A stretch of DNA of 44,153 bases, taken from contig ONIU01000011.1 of NCBI GenBank assembly GCA_900317935.1, forward strand, positions 1 to 44,153, written 5' to 3'. The position numbers and the translations under genes are program-made. Of the stretch, positions 32,938 to 41,619 are shown in pieces (positions within the stretch are counted from its first letter, which is position 1; every line of letters begins with the position of its first letter). The notes under the pieces are model-generated. The model was not told the origin of the DNA, made no database searches, and worked only from the letters and a program-made list of their open reading frames with translations. This DNA is from an uncultured bacterium. GTDB lineage: Bacteria; Muiribacteriota; Ozemobacteria; Ozemobacterales; Ozemobacteraceae.

Positions 32938-34542
32938 ATGGCTTTAAACTTAAATCAGCTTCAAAATATATGGGATCTCCATCAGAAATTAGACAATCTG
33001 TTAGAAGGTTTTCAATTTAGCCAAAAGGATTTAAATGCTTCTTTAAGTGAGTTATTTGAATTTTTAAAAAATATTATAAACATTTCTGCTTTCTATGTTG
33101 AAACAAAAGACGAGAAACTAATCAACACTGTTTATGTTTATGGGAATTGCAATAAAAATATAAAACTAAGAGACCCGAAACTGAAGAAAGTTAATGAAAT
33201 AGTAAATATTAAATCACCCGATATTAGCTGGTTTGCGCTTTCAATAGATGTAGACGGTCACATCATTGGAACAGTAGCTATTGGTTTTAAAGAATCAGAT
33301 TTAATAGAATCTGAAGAATACTATAAAGAAACAATAATTACTATAAGCGAACTTATAGACACATTTATCTACAATATTCAGAGTTCCTCTATAAAACACA
33401 GTCTGATTATGGGATTGCAAGATGCTTTAGCTGAAATAGATATAAGCAATTCATTAGACAGAACATCAAAACTTCTCCATCATAGCATTAAATTTAAAAA
33501 AATGCTTATAGTATATATTGATAAAGATATTATTGCTGATAGTAAGAACATAAAATACGTTCTCTACGAAGGCAGCAAACGCATTTACGATAATAATGAA
33601 AAGCCATTTGATTCACTGGAAAATTTAATACGTTCCAAAAAAGACTTTTTAGCTTTAACTCCTGTTGAATTACAAAAAAGCTTAGGTATGGGTTCAATAG
33701 CTCTATCATACTTAGCTAAAAGTTTTTATGAAGAAGAGCCGATTGGTTTTATCTGCATAGAAACAAAAAATAATCAAAAGCTTAACACCTTAGCCAAAGA
33801 ATTGCTCCAGATTTTCTCTGAAGAATTGAGACAAAGATTAGTTGATTTAAATAGAGAAAAAAATATTCTAAGAAAATATTTTTCGAATCAAGTAATTACA
33901 ACACTTATTACCACTCCGAATTATGAAGATCGCTACCTTAAAGCAAGAGAAGAAGAGATAGGCATAATATTTGCTGATCTAGCTGGTTTTACCGAAATGA
34001 GTGAGCAAATATTAAAAACCCCTGAAAGAATAACTAACTTTATCAATAGATGGGCTAGAGGAGTAGTCTCCAGAGTATTTCCACTAGGTGCAACCTTAGA
34101 CAAAATCATCGGCGATTGCGTAATGATTTTATTCGGCCCACCCTTCTATAATTCAAGCAAAGAAGAAATCGTAAAACATATGCTTCAAGCTTCTCAACAG
34201 ATAGTTGCTTTTACTAAGAGTTTTCTAGAATCACCTCAGAATGCTGATATAAAAAATCATCCAGATTATAATAAATTCGGTGTTTCTATAGGAATTAATT
34301 ATTGTCACTGCATTGTAGGTCTCATTGGCCCGAATAATGACCTTACTGCTTTCAGTTCTGGAGTAAATATCACCGCTAGACTTCAAGGTTTAGCAGAACC
34401 CAATGAAATACTAGTTACAGAATATGTAAAAGAAATTGCCACAAAATCAAATAAAAATTGGCAGTTTTCCGAAAAGAAATCTACTAAGGTAAAAAATGTA
34501 AAAGAACCTTTGGGATATTACAACTTTATTTCCGGCCGATAA
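32938..34542 (+). CDS. GAF-containing class III adenylate cyclase
   Basis: The 534-residue cytosolic protein has an N-terminal helical part, one or two GAF-like domains (about 30-300) and a C-terminal cyclase domain (about 335-530). The metal-binding aspartates are D347 (IIFADLAGFTEMSE) and D393 (IIGDCVMILFG). K389 and the Thr of LTAF stand at the base-specifying positions, as in class IIIb adenylate cyclases, and N-x3-R of VNITARL supplies the transition-state pair. It would make cAMP in response to a ligand bound by GAF. It starts 13 bases after the M50 gene. No cAMP receptor is in the window. Confidence 0.88.
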   Translation: MALNLNQLQNIWDLHQKLDNLLEGFQFSQKDLNASLSELFEFLKNIINISAFYVETKDEKLINTVYVYGNCNKNIKLRDPKLKKVNEIVNIKSPDISWFALSIDVDGHIIGTVAIGFKESDLIESEEYYKETIITISELIDTFIYNIQSSSIKHSLIMGLQDALAEIDISNSLDRTSKLLHHSIKFKKMLIVYIDKDIIADSKNIKYVLYEGSKRIYDNNEKPFDSLENLIRSKKDFLALTPVELQKSLGMGSIALSYLAKSFYEEEPIGFICIETKNNQKLNTLAKELLQIFSEELRQRLVDLNREKNILRKYFSNQVITTLITTPNYEDRYLKAREEEIGIIFADLAGFTEMSEQILKTPERITNFINRWARGVVSRVFPLGATLDKIIGDCVMILFGPPFYNSSKEEIVKHMLQASQQIVAFTKSFLESPQNADIKNHPDYNKFGVSIGINYCHCIVGLIGPNNDLTAFSSGVNITARLQGLAEPNEILVTEYVKEIATKSNKNWQFSEKKSTKVKNVKEPLGYYNFISGR

Positions 34543-34544
34543 GC

Positions 34545-34832
34545 ATGATTATCTCTGTAACAGAACCTTTCATAAGGAATCACGAAAAAAAACAATGGTT
34601 TGTTTATATAATTGAATGCTGCGACAATTCTCTTTATACCGGCATCACAAACAATTTAGAGAATAGAATAAAAACTCATAATGAGGGGAAAGGCGCCAAA
34701 TATACTAGAGCCAGACGCCCTGTCACTTTAAGATATTATGAAAGTGCTTCTGACAAAAGCTCTGCATCAAAGAGAGAAATAGCCATTAAAAAGCTTTCCA
34801 GAAGTCAAAAAATAAAATTAATCAATAATTAG
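34545..34832 (+). CDS. GIY-YIG domain protein (YhbQ/UPF0213 type)
   Basis: The 95-residue protein has WFVYIIECCDNSLYTGITNNLENRIKTHNEGKGAKYTRARRPVTLRYYE, containing the GIY-YIG nuclease signature (VYIIEC ... LYTGITNN ... R). Proteins of this small family are stand-alone domains; some bind or nick DNA, but the natural role is unclear. It starts two bases after the cyclase stop, without a clear ribosome site, so translation may be coupled. Its last 11 bases overlap the convergent luxC-like gene. About 15 residues before the domain are unusual and may not all be translated. Confidence 0.88.
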   Translation: MIISVTEPFIRNHEKKQWFVYIIECCDNSLYTGITNNLENRIKTHNEGKGAKYTRARRPVTLRYYESASDKSSASKREIAIKKLSRSQKIKLINN

Positions 34833-36234
34833 AGTCATCATCAAAGTATATAAAATCTGATAATTCTCTAATTAAAAACAATCCATTTCTAGGAATCACA
34901 TTTAATGCAACATCTGCTTTCCCTATAGGCGAAAAATGCTTTACTCCCAACTTCAACAATTCTTCCACACAAAGATTTTTCATTTCATCAGAAAGGAATA
35001 AAGATACAGAGCAAATATTTCCTGTTAATGGAACCAGCAATTCCATCAGACTATCCAGATTACTAACTCTTTTTATATATAGAGTTCTGTTTAAGCAGGA
35101 TAGTTTGAAATTTGAATTATAGTCCAATATTAAAGTAAAAGAAAAATCTTCAGGACAAACTAATCTCCCTTCGCCTTTTACCTGCATCATTCTAGCGGTT
35201 TCTCTTATTTTTCTAATTTCTACTTTTTCATCAAAACTTAGATTTCCACAAGGATATTCTTCACAAACAGTTATCATTTCATCAAATAGAGCTTCAATAA
35301 GCTGATGAGAAGTTTTTAAATCTTTATCTATTATATAAACAACATGTGGAGAATAAGGAGATTTCTGATTCCATTGACAAATATCCATAGCCAAACCATT
35401 TACAATATATGACGGAACGTCAGGTTTTAGATTTTTTCCTTCTATAATAGAAAAAGAGTATTTTAAGCTATTATCAATTAATTTAGTCCCTAGCCTAAAT
35501 GTTGATTTATAATAATCCAAAAGCTTTTTATTACCCTGAAATAGTATTGTCAGATCATAATTATAAAAAATTTCATTTATTTTATCATCATTATCATTCC
35601 AAGATAGCAAAGCTTGATTTGTCCAAATAACACCAGCAGGATCAAACTCTTTAATACTTTCTAAAAAGAATAAAAACAATGGCAATATTTCTAAATCTAT
35701 TTTTAAAATATTAATATTTTTTGTAATTATACCTGCTATCCAACTTCCAAAAACATCTAAATACAGTTTATTTCCAGAATAAATATGAAGAACTATTCCC
35801 TTAGGTTTGACTTTTAAATAATTGCATGAATTATTGCTATCTTCAGTATCTTCATCATCTTTTTCATTAGTGATTATATTTTCACTTCTAAGACAATCTA
35901 TACTTCCCAGTTCCAAAAGAATCTTTTCATATAAAATATCTACAGCACATCTAGAACTAATATAATCCAAACTCTTTTCAATCATATCAGAACTAAATGA
36001 AGTTTTTTGAAGCAGCAATTCTTTTGCCTTTTTCCTTAAATGGTATTCAGGATCAGACCAAGCCTTAGAAATATTTTGCAAAATACTCAACAAATAGTCT
36101 ATATCGGGTTCAGAATATGTTTTGACTTTTTCATAGGCCTCCTGAAGAATATCTTCGGCAAAATCAGAGCAAATATAGTCATAATTATATTCATGACCAA
36201 AAACAACTATTTTTTGTTTGCATTCTTTATTCAT
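34822..36234 (-). CDS. luxC: LuxC-like acyl-CoA reductase homologue, active-site Cys apparently replaced
   Basis: The 470-residue protein aligns by eye with LuxC (ALDH-like acyl-CoA reductase): GIVLHIYSGNKLYLDVFGSWIAGIITKNINILKID, LTILFQGNKKLLDYYK, FSIIEG, then WNQKSPYSPHVVYI and a C-terminal NVIPRNGLFLIRELSDFIYFD. In the family the WNQKSPYSP region normally reads about DQxxCxSP, with Cys as the acyl-accepting residue. Here that place is P293, and the nearest Cys is C286. It may therefore be inactive, or use another residue. Together with the abutting LuxE-like gene (no gap) it would form a fatty-acid-reductase-like complex. No luxA/luxB is present. Confidence 0.8.
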   Translation of the reverse strand: MNKECKQKIVVFGHEYNYDYICSDFAEDILQEAYEKVKTYSEPDIDYLLSILQNISKAWSDPEYHLRKKAKELLLQKTSFSSDMIEKSLDYISSRCAVDILYEKILLELGSIDCLRSENIITNEKDDEDTEDSNNSCNYLKVKPKGIVLHIYSGNKLYLDVFGSWIAGIITKNINILKIDLEILPLFLFFLESIKEFDPAGVIWTNQALLSWNDNDDKINEIFYNYDLTILFQGNKKLLDYYKSTFRLGTKLIDNSLKYSFSIIEGKNLKPDVPSYIVNGLAMDICQWNQKSPYSPHVVYIIDKDLKTSHQLIEALFDEMITVCEEYPCGNLSFDEKVEIRKIRETARMMQVKGEGRLVCPEDFSFTLILDYNSNFKLSCLNRTLYIKRVSNLDSLMELLVPLTGNICSVSLFLSDEMKNLCVEELLKLGVKHFSPIGKADVALNVIPRNGLFLIRELSDFIYFDDDSNY

Positions 36235-37308
36235 TTAAATACCCGAATTTAGTAATTTAAAAGTTCTACTCTTTATTCCGCAATCGCAATCACAATTACC
36301 AATAATAGTTTTATAATCTGTTAGAATGGAATTGGCAGGATATCCTGTTAAATACGGAGTTACAAGACAAAGCAGTCCTTTATCACCATCAGATACAGGC
36401 AAAAGGGTTTCTGGCTCAAGAGCATAAGCTTTGGAATAAATTGGTAAATGATAGTTTCCGTTCTTACATTCAATATACGGAATACCCTGATTAGGGAAAA
36501 TCAGAATATTTCTTATATTTTCCACGTTAATACCAAATATGTTTTCTATTCTTTTTTTAAAGCTATTATTTGAAATAATAAACTCAGGCTCATTAAATAT
36601 GAAAATGCAAGATTTTCTATTTAGTTTTAATTCAATTTTATTATTTTCAAACCAATCGCAGATTTTGTTTAAATAGAAATAAGAACCAATTATTCTAACA
36701 GGTTCCGGATGAGTGGAAAAATCAATTATTTTTTTTGAAACCGCTTCTAAATCAAATTTAAACTCGATTTTGTTTTTATTAAATCTTATTCCATAGTAAA
36801 CGCTTCTGTGAGCAGTTAATGAAGTCAAAATATCATAATAAAAATTTCCATTTAAATCATTTTCATATTTTGAATCATATGTTAAACAAAGGTAATTCAC
36901 TTTCTGTTTATGTTCAACAAAGCCAAAATAATTAAAAATACTTTCATAAATTTTTAATAAACGCTTGTATGAACGAGCATCAAGAATTAGTTTTCTATCG
37001 CTTACATCAGAATTATTCTCTGTTAGAACTGTATATTTGATTTGTTTATCAGGCACAGAAGTCAGCTTATAATTATTTAACACATCGACTAAAATAGGAG
37101 GTATCTGTTCTGGCAAATACAAGCTATTATCGCCAATAAATCCATTTTCAGCCATAAAGGCTCTATAATCATCACAATGAGTAAGATGCCAACGCAGAGA
37201 TTCATTCAATGCCTCAGAAAAAAGAACTGATTTATCAGGATTGTCATCAAAAGGATTCTGACAATCAAAGAGTTGTCCACATTTTATAAAAGGTTTTCCT
37301 TCCGGCAA
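36235..37308 (-). CDS. luxE: LuxE-like acyl-protein synthetase homologue, degenerate nucleotide loop
   Basis: The 357-residue protein ends with PIYSKAYALEPETLLPVSDGDKGLLCLVTPYLTGYPANSILTDYKTIIGNCDCDCG, the C-terminal pattern of LuxE acyl-protein synthetases, which activate fatty acids with ATP and pass them to LuxC. Where the family has an AMP-binding Ser/Gly/Thr-rich loop (about SSGTTG), this protein reads TENNSDVS (residues 96-103). So ATP use is doubtful. The start is TTG at 37308, set by AGGAG seven bases upstream. It follows the PII-like gene by 14 bases and abuts LuxC. Overall it fits a divergent LuxCE pair. Confidence 0.75.
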   Translation of the reverse strand: MPEGKPFIKCGQLFDCQNPFDDNPDKSVLFSEALNESLRWHLTHCDDYRAFMAENGFIGDNSLYLPEQIPPILVDVLNNYKLTSVPDKQIKYTVLTENNSDVSDRKLILDARSYKRLLKIYESIFNYFGFVEHKQKVNYLCLTYDSKYENDLNGNFYYDILTSLTAHRSVYYGIRFNKNKIEFKFDLEAVSKKIIDFSTHPEPVRIIGSYFYLNKICDWFENNKIELKLNRKSCIFIFNEPEFIISNNSFKKRIENIFGINVENIRNILIFPNQGIPYIECKNGNYHLPIYSKAYALEPETLLPVSDGDKGLLCLVTPYLTGYPANSILTDYKTIIGNCDCDCGIKSRTFKLLNSGI

Positions 37309-37322
37309 GCTGAAACTCCTGA

Positions 37323-38444
37323 TTATTTCTTTTTATAAGTAGCATAAATAGATGAGGCTGGAATAGTTTGAACAAACCAATCTGTTTCGCCTTTTTCTTC
37401 AGATATTTTAGAAATAGCTTCTATAACTTTAGCTTCATCTTCTTTTTTCACGCAGATAATAGCATTTTCGTAATTTGTTATTTCATCTGAATTTTCATCG
37501 CTGAGATTAAGGCTTCTCATTGAAGTCATCGTTGCGCCAGCCGCACCGCAGTCCATAGCAGCATGAATATAATCATCACTATGTTCAAACGGGCATACGA
37601 AGCATATTTCCCGATGAGTATAACTAGTCTTAGGTGGTAAACTATTACCGCCATTTTCAAAAATACGCTTTCGCCAGGATGTATCTTTTTTGATATCATC
37701 AATAGCAGCAATAATCTGTTCTAAACTTGCAGCATGAGCCTGATAACCTACTCGAACCAAAGGGTCTACAGAACCGAACCTGATAGGAGTCTGATACATA
37801 AAACCACCTCCAGGTCTATTGAGTTTTCCTTTTTCAATAAGCAGATTCTGAAGCCCATTTGCGTCAAAAGACGGAACTAGCAAATAAGTCAGTTCTTTTT
37901 CTGGAGAAATAGTTATTCTTAGCAATCCAAGCCGATCTCTGATACCTGTTCCTTTTCCAAGACTAACTATAGGAACCCCAGCGCCAAGCCTAAGTGCAAC
38001 TTTTGAAATACTTTCACCGCTGCCAGACTGAGACTGAATTCCGGTTATAAGAGTCAAATCGTGAAGTAAAGTAACTTTATTAAACTTTTCAATATGAACC
38101 GGAGCTATTTCTCTGATACTTAATTCCTGAAGATTCTGAGCATAAACAGCCCCTCTGCCAGCTATTCTAAGATCAAGTTTTTCAATAAGATAAGCAACTG
38201 TTTTTTCTGCGTCATCAGGATGAACAATTATTCTAATAATATCAGTAGGTGAATCTTCTATCGGATCAGAAAAGCCAAGAAAATCAAGCAAAGTTGTTTT
38301 AATTCTAATTCTTGCTGTTCTAGCCGATTCCAGCATAACAGTATTTACGCCTATTTTCTTTAAAACCTCTAAGGCTTCCAGGCACAAACCATGATGGATA
38401 ACTAAGGTTATTCGGGTAACTTCAGTAAATTCCCTATTTTTCAT
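37323..38444 (-). CDS. PII-like regulatory protein with three ferredoxin-like repeats
   Basis: The 373-residue protein has three similar beta-alpha-beta segments: about 1-110 (VTRITLVIHHGLCLEALEVLKKIGV ... DIIRIIVHPDDAEKTVAYLIEKLDL), about 125-260 (GAGVPIVSLGKGTGIRDRLGLLRITISPEKELTYLLV) and about 280-370 (EICFVCPFEHSDDYIHAAMDCGAAGATMTSMRSLNL). The pattern is that of PII-type regulators seen next to DUF1538 transporters. It likely binds a nucleotide or ligand and gates the membrane partner. The start at 38444 has GAGGAG eight bases upstream and overlaps the DUF1538 stop by 11 bases; an earlier ATG at 38459 is less likely. Confidence 0.78.
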   Translation of the reverse strand: MKNREFTEVTRITLVIHHGLCLEALEVLKKIGVNTVMLESARTARIRIKTTLLDFLGFSDPIEDSPTDIIRIIVHPDDAEKTVAYLIEKLDLRIAGRGAVYAQNLQELSIREIAPVHIEKFNKVTLLHDLTLITGIQSQSGSGESISKVALRLGAGVPIVSLGKGTGIRDRLGLLRITISPEKELTYLLVPSFDANGLQNLLIEKGKLNRPGGGFMYQTPIRFGSVDPLVRVGYQAHAASLEQIIAAIDDIKKDTSWRKRIFENGGNSLPPKTSYTHREICFVCPFEHSDDYIHAAMDCGAAGATMTSMRSLNLSDENSDEITNYENAIICVKKEDEAKVIEAISKISEEKGETDWFVQTIPASSIYATYKKK

Positions 38445-40593
38445 TCTTAGCCTCCTCATTAGAATTCAAATGTCTATTCTGGCGTCTTCTCACTCTTATT
38501 CCAAATACCAGCATTGTTAGAATAGGGAATAATGAAGCCATAGATACAATTCCAAAACCGTCTACGACATTAAGACCGCCGCCAATTCCTAACCCCATTG
38601 CCAGAACTAATGGAACAGTAATAGGTCCTGTAGTAACTCCACCTGAATCCCAGGACAATCCCGTAAATTCTTCATCACTATAATAAGTTAGAATCAAAAG
38701 AGCTACATAACCAGGAACCAAGAGCCAACAAGCAGGAATATCCAATATCAATCGACAGACACCGACAAGTAGTCCAGTTCCGACACCAATAGAAACAGTT
38801 AAGACTACTTTCGAACGTTTTACTGTTCCTACAGTCATTTCTTCAATAGTAATACCAAGTGCATTCAAAGCAGGTTCTGCCATTGTTGAACCGAATCCCA
38901 TACCAAATGCGAACAAGCCAACCAAAGTTATACCTAGTAGCGACAACTGTGCAGTCCAAAGAACTTCTTTTGTTTTAACATATTCATAGTTGCCTGTCTT
39001 ACTATCGTAACGGCTTTCATCAAAGGGAACCGCTTTTATGTTATTTGAATCATCAACAACATAAAAATATTTATCTAACTGCCCTCTCTGATTATATGCA
39101 GATACCATGGCATCTTTATTAAAATTCTTAAAAACAAAACGTCCAGCTTCCTGAGCCTCAGTTTTATAAACCATTGGTAAAGTTCTTCCAATCTGATCTC
39201 CTAACGAAGACAGACCCAATTGAATTCCAGTTGTAAGAACAGCCATACCAATCAAAGAAAGAACAATTCCCAATATAGATTCATCTGCTCTTTTCAATTT
39301 ATCTTTTAAAAGGAAAACCAAAACCATTAAAAGTAGCAAAACCAAAGGAACAACAGCAAAAATAGATTGTCTTATTTCATTTTTAAAAATAGGAAGAAAT
39401 TCTACCTTGCCTAAGGCCTTATTTAAAGAATTATTCTCTATGTGGTTTTGAACATCCTTTTTTGATTGAATTTCTTTTTTCTCTGAGTTTAATTCTTCTA
39501 TCTTTTCAGCAAATCTTTCAGAAAGGAGCTTCTTTTCTTCTTCATTTGCTTTACGGCTAAGCCAATCACTTAAAGAAAGATTCCCCAACAGTTTCTTTGA
39601 TTGCTCTCGGTTGTCAACCAAAGATAAAATAGCTTTTTTATATTCTTCCTGATTGCCAAAATATGAAATTCTTGCAGCAGAAGAACCACGCTGAAAAGCA
39701 AGTATTCTAACTGCTTCTTCACTTCCCAGCATTTTTACGGCATTTGGTCTATAAGCAGCAGAAAAGAATTCTATTTCACTCATTGGTTTTGGAGTAGAAG
39801 TATTCAAATATAAAGCAGCTGCAAATACTCCTAATATTGGGAACAAAGAAGCCAGAGTAACAACCCCTAGCCCTGATGCGGCAGAACTGTTTTTCTTTTT
39901 ACTGGCTTTGCTGATACCAATACCCATTGCCAATACCAAAGGAACAGTAACAGGTCCAGTAGTAACACCACCTGTATCCCAAGCCAGGTTGATTATATAT
40001 TTCAAATTATCATCAAAACTAAAATAGCAGGAAATAATAAGAAGCAGAGGCACAAGGAAATAAATAAAAGGCTTTAGACCTATTCCGAAATAAAAACGAG
40101 CCATACCACAGGCAACGGCTACCCCAACTCCAGCACCTACCGACCAAACCAAAAGATTGGTTTCTAATTCCAAAAACCGGTATAAAAGAGGTGTAGCCCA
40201 AGGAGTTACTCCCTCGCCAGCTAATCTTAATGTTGAAATTGAAGGTTCTGCTAAGGTTGCACCAAAACCAAGCAAAAGACCAAACAGCATTATTACAATA
40301 ATATTTGTTTTTTGAGGAAGCTGAACCCCTACTCTGTCACCTAAAGGCATCAAACCAAGGAACAGACCTTCTAAAAACATTGCAAGCCCCACAACAACCA
40401 TGCCAACGCCAAAAGCAACCATAACCGCATTTTCTGGCGGGGACTGCAATACAATTAATTTAAAAGCGACAAGATAAATAATAATAAAAGAAACAGCTTT
40501 GATTTGTTCTTTTAATTTGTTTTTAATATAATTCCAAACCATTGGCAAAGCCACTTTTAATGGAAAATGCATTTTTTTCCTGACAGCTGCCAT
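38434..40593 (-). CDS. DUF1538 double-domain membrane transporter (UmpAB-like fusion)
   Basis: The 719-residue membrane protein is an internal duplication. Each half has the DUF1538 motifs: GFGATLAEPSISTLRLAGEGVTP and DTGGVTTGPVTVPLVLAMGIGI in the first, GFGSTMAEPALNALGITIEEMTVG and DSGGVTTGPITVPLVLAMGLGIG in the second. Between them lies a soluble, charged, helical region (about 270-400), and the second half has a further soluble insertion (about 485-550). From memory, separate UmpA and UmpB proteins act as a two-part Na+/H+ antiporter; here both are in one chain. The exact substrate is not settled. The overlapping PII-like gene suggests direct regulation. Confidence 0.82.
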   Translation of the reverse strand: MAAVRKKMHFPLKVALPMVWNYIKNKLKEQIKAVSFIIIYLVAFKLIVLQSPPENAVMVAFGVGMVVVGLAMFLEGLFLGLMPLGDRVGVQLPQKTNIIVIMLFGLLLGFGATLAEPSISTLRLAGEGVTPWATPLLYRFLELETNLLVWSVGAGVGVAVACGMARFYFGIGLKPFIYFLVPLLLIISCYFSFDDNLKYIINLAWDTGGVTTGPVTVPLVLAMGIGISKASKKKNSSAASGLGVVTLASLFPILGVFAAALYLNTSTPKPMSEIEFFSAAYRPNAVKMLGSEEAVRILAFQRGSSAARISYFGNQEEYKKAILSLVDNREQSKKLLGNLSLSDWLSRKANEEEKKLLSERFAEKIEELNSEKKEIQSKKDVQNHIENNSLNKALGKVEFLPIFKNEIRQSIFAVVPLVLLLLMVLVFLLKDKLKRADESILGIVLSLIGMAVLTTGIQLGLSSLGDQIGRTLPMVYKTEAQEAGRFVFKNFNKDAMVSAYNQRGQLDKYFYVVDDSNNIKAVPFDESRYDSKTGNYEYVKTKEVLWTAQLSLLGITLVGLFAFGMGFGSTMAEPALNALGITIEEMTVGTVKRSKVVLTVSIGVGTGLLVGVCRLILDIPACWLLVPGYVALLILTYYSDEEFTGLSWDSGGVTTGPITVPLVLAMGLGIGGGLNVVDGFGIVSMASLFPILTMLVFGIRVRRRQNRHLNSNEEAKNEK

Positions 40594-40642
40594 TTTATTA
40601 TCTCCCTAAACGAACTAACTTGCTTCTTTAATAAACAAAAGA

Positions 40643-40682
40643 AGAGAACAGAATCAGACTGTTATTTCTGTTCTCTTTTTTT
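40643..40682 (-). terminator. Terminator of the hflK-hflC operon
   Basis: AGAGAACAGAA (40643-40653) is the exact complement of TTCTGTTCTCT (40666-40676), an 11-bp stem. The U-run is best on the plus strand (40677-40682), with a CTTCTTTTG tail on the minus strand. It begins just beyond the hflC stop and before the DUF1538 start. Confidence 0.7.
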
Positions 40683-40686
40683 CTAT

Positions 40687-41619
40687 TTAATGCTTAGCAT
40701 TCTTTAAATACTTATATAAATCGGAATCTGTTGAAATTACCAATTTAGAATTGCGATTAATTGCAGTTTTTTCCAAGCTTTCCAAAGACCTGTAGAATGC
40801 ATAAAATTCCGGGTCTTTGCTGTAAGCTTCGGAATAAATACGAGCTGCTTCTGCATCAGCTTTACCTATAATTTCAGCAGATTTCATTCTAGCTTCTGAA
40901 TTGATTTTTCTAAGTTCTTTTTCCATTTCGCCTAAGATTTCTGCTTTCTGTCCTTCACCTTCAGAACGGTATTGAGCAGCAACTTTATTTCTTTCAGAAA
41001 TCATTCGGTCATAAATTGTTTCAAGAACCTTATCGGTGTAATTTATTCTCTTAATCTGAATATCAAGCAATTCTATACCGTAGGTTAAAACGCTGTTTTT
41101 TGAATTTTCAAGCATTTCAGCAATAATTTCGCCTCTAGTTTTTCTCTGCCCACTCAATACAGCTTCTTCCCCAGAATCCATATTAGGATCTTTTTTATAG
41201 TCACTGCTTCTAACCAGGTCCACCAAATAATTTGAAGAAATTGTATCACGAACAACAGAATCTATAATATCATCCATTTTACTTTGAGCACTGCTGACTG
41301 TTCCAACACTTTTGTAAAAAAGTAGCGGGTCTTTAATTCTCCATCGTGCAGTGCAATCAACCCAGATATATCTTTTTTCTTTTGTTGAAATCTGATTTGG
41401 AGCTCCATCCCATTTTAATATTCTTGTATCAAAATAGTGAACTTCTTCTATAAAAGGTGTTTTAAAATTCAATCCAGGTTCTCTTACTTCACCTGAAGGA
41501 GCACCAAAACGAGTAACAATAGCTTTTTGCCCTTCAGATACAACAAAGTATGAATCGTTAGCAACTATCAATAGACCAAAAAGCAGAAAAATAAAAACAA
41601 CAGATAAACAGGATTTCAT
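40687..41619 (-). CDS. hflC: SPFH membrane protease regulator HflC
   Basis: The 310-residue protein has one N-terminal transmembrane segment, then the band-7/SPFH domain (YFVVSEGQKAIVTRFGAPSGEVREPGLNFKTPFIEEVHYFDTRILKWDGAPNQISTKEKRYIWVDCTARWRI), and a coiled-coil tail with GQKAEILGEMEKELRKINSEARMKSAEIIGKADAEAARIYSEAYSKDPEFYAFYRSLESLEK, which is diagnostic of HflC. It forms a large periplasmic or inner-membrane cage with HflK around the FtsH protease and modulates it. Its ATG shares one base with the hflK stop (TAATG), so translation is coupled. ftsH is not in the window. Confidence 0.95.
   Translation of the reverse strand: MKSCLSVVFIFLLFGLLIVANDSYFVVSEGQKAIVTRFGAPSGEVREPGLNFKTPFIEEVHYFDTRILKWDGAPNQISTKEKRYIWVDCTARWRIKDPLLFYKSVGTVSSAQSKMDDIIDSVVRDTISSNYLVDLVRSSDYKKDPNMDSGEEAVLSGQRKTRGEIIAEMLENSKNSVLTYGIELLDIQIKRINYTDKVLETIYDRMISERNKVAAQYRSEGEGQKAEILGEMEKELRKINSEARMKSAEIIGKADAEAARIYSEAYSKDPEFYAFYRSLESLEKTAINRNSKLVISTDSDLYKYLKNAKH

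Noticed and set aside
34822..37308. Bioluminescence operon
   Set aside because: LuxC and LuxE homologues occur without luxA, luxB or luxD, and both seem to lack key catalytic residues.
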